Assembly (NCBI GenBank): GCA_020446505.1 | Contig: JAGREN010000021.1 | Coordinates: 1 to 32,741, forward strand | Origin: Novosphingobium sp. | GTDB lineage: Bacteria; Pseudomonadota; Alphaproteobacteria; Sphingomonadales; Sphingomonadaceae | DNA: 32,741 bases | Direction: 5' to 3' | In this document: one piece after another, positions 31,988 through 32,741 of the stretch | Position numbering within the stretch: position 1 is the stretch's first letter | How the letters are laid out: every line of letters begins with the position of its first letter | Program-made: the position numbers and the translations under genes | The notes under the pieces: model-generated | What the model was told of the DNA's origin: nothing | What the model saw: only the letters and a program-made list of their open reading frames with translations | The model's database searches: none

Positions 31988-32741
31988 CCGATGAATCGAC
32001 GATCCGCGACGCCGCCGCGCGTGAGGCTGCCGCCAGGGTGGCGGACTACGAGCATGGCTGGTCTTCCGATATCGAGCAGGAATTCGGCCCCAAGGGGCTG
32101 TCCGAAGACACCGTGCGCTTCATCTCGGCCAAGAAGAACGAGCCGGAATGGATGCTCGAATGGCGGTTGAAGGCTTTCCGCCGCTGGCTTGAGATGACGC
32201 CGCCCGACTGGGCGAAGCTGAATGTCCCGGCAATCGACTATCAGGACGCCTATTACTACGCCGCGCCCAAGGCGAAACCAAAGCTGGAATCGCTGGACGA
32301 GGTCGATCCCGAAATCCTGCGTGTGTACGAAAAGCTGGGCATCCCGCTCGAAGAGCAGAAAGTGCTCGCTGGGGTGGAAGGCGCGCGCAAGGTCGCGGTC
32401 GATGCCGTGTTCGATTCGGTTTCAGTCGCCACCACCTTCCGCAAGGAACTGGAGCAGGCTGGCGTCATCTTCCTGTCGATCAGCGAGGCGATCCGCGAGC
32501 ATCCCGAACTGGTGAAGAAGTGGCTGGGCCGCGTCGTTCCCCAGCATGACAACTATTTCGCTTGCCTCAACTCGGCGGTGTTCTCGGACGGCACCTTCGT
32601 GTGGATCCCGGAAAACACGCGCTGCCCTATGGAGCTTTCGACCTATTTCCGCATCAATGCGCAGAACACCGGACAGTTCGAGCGCACCCTGATCGTCGCC
32701 GAAAAAGGCAGCTACGTCTCCTATCTCGAAGGCTGCACCGC
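31984..32741 (+). CDS. sufB: SufB, Fe-S cluster scaffold (N-terminal part, runs off window)
   Basis: The reading frame from GTG 31984 overlaps the sufR stop and stays open to the window end, giving 252 residues of the normal roughly 480-490. SufB forms SufBC2D, the main scaffold of the SUF cluster pathway. Visible family blocks are [40 protein letters not shown] (about 21-61; quoted in part), [52 protein letters not shown] and [49 protein letters not shown]. The closed-end frame makes it easy to miss as an open reading frame. Confidence 0.96.
   Translation, partial: MTDESTIRDAAAREAAARVADYEHGWSSDIEQEFGPKGLSEDTVRFISAKKNEPEWMLEWRLKAFRRWLEMTPPDWAKLNVPAIDYQDAYYYAAPKAKPKLESLDEVDPEILRVYEKLGIPLEEQKVLAGVEGARKVAVDAVFDSVSVATTFRKELEQAGVIFLSISEAIREHPELVKKWLGRVVPQHDNYFACLNSAVFSDGTFVWIPENTRCPMELSTYFRINAQNTGQFERTLIVAEKGSYVSYLEGCT

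Overview
The window is GC-rich, densely coded chromosomal DNA from an alphaproteobacterium, most likely Sphingomonadales (an Erythrobacter/Novosphingobium-like lineage). The evidence is the gene set: PopZ-type DUF2497, UrcA-family protein, DUF1491, SleB-type hydrolase, a fused ThiS-ThiG, and a SufR-type Rrf2 regulator in front of sufB. I see no phage, insertion sequence, CRISPR array, tRNA or rRNA.

Left end (1-2313, minus strand): the N-terminal half of rho, then hemJ and hemE. The 320-base gap 2314-2633 between hemE and the PPDK-regulator gene is, by gene order and sequence content, the probable chromosomal replication origin (hemE/RP001-type alphaproteobacterial oriC). From it, genes run outward on both sides: rho-hemJ-hemE to the left and ppsR-maf-aroE-coaE (4-base overlaps), dnaQ, hpf, ptsN, a thioesterase, DUF1491 and a cell wall hydrolase to the right (2634-9037).

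Middle (9173-20606): mostly minus-strand repair, Fe-S and envelope genes (xthA, A-type Fe-S carrier, CBS protein, thioredoxin-like [2Fe-2S] protein, thioesterase, then pcm-like/tolC/popZ). A 59-base tandem palindromic repeat lies downstream of popZ. A plus-strand block carries class I fumarase, a small membrane protein, a lipid kinase and a metallophosphoesterase. A minus-strand block, urcA-padR-HAAS-DUF2807, looks like a self-contained envelope-sensing module.

Right part (20881-32741): rplM-rpsI with a clear terminator, an unknown exported protein, heme A synthase ctaA, a MerC-like protein, the thiS-thiG fusion, an unknown 175-residue protein, a PilZ protein, then minus-strand pyrD-ggt-fadD-like genes. 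After a 359-base gap the sufR-sufB operon begins and runs off the end. That gap holds a strong intrinsic terminator with no gene in front of it, so it may encode a small RNA or a transcriptional attenuator for the Fe-S operon.

Most of the window is core housekeeping. The items most worth a second look are the origin, the suf leader/small-RNA candidate, the fused ThiS-ThiG with a buried Gly-Gly, the degenerate pcm paralogue, the PadR-HAAS-GIN module and the 59-base repeat.
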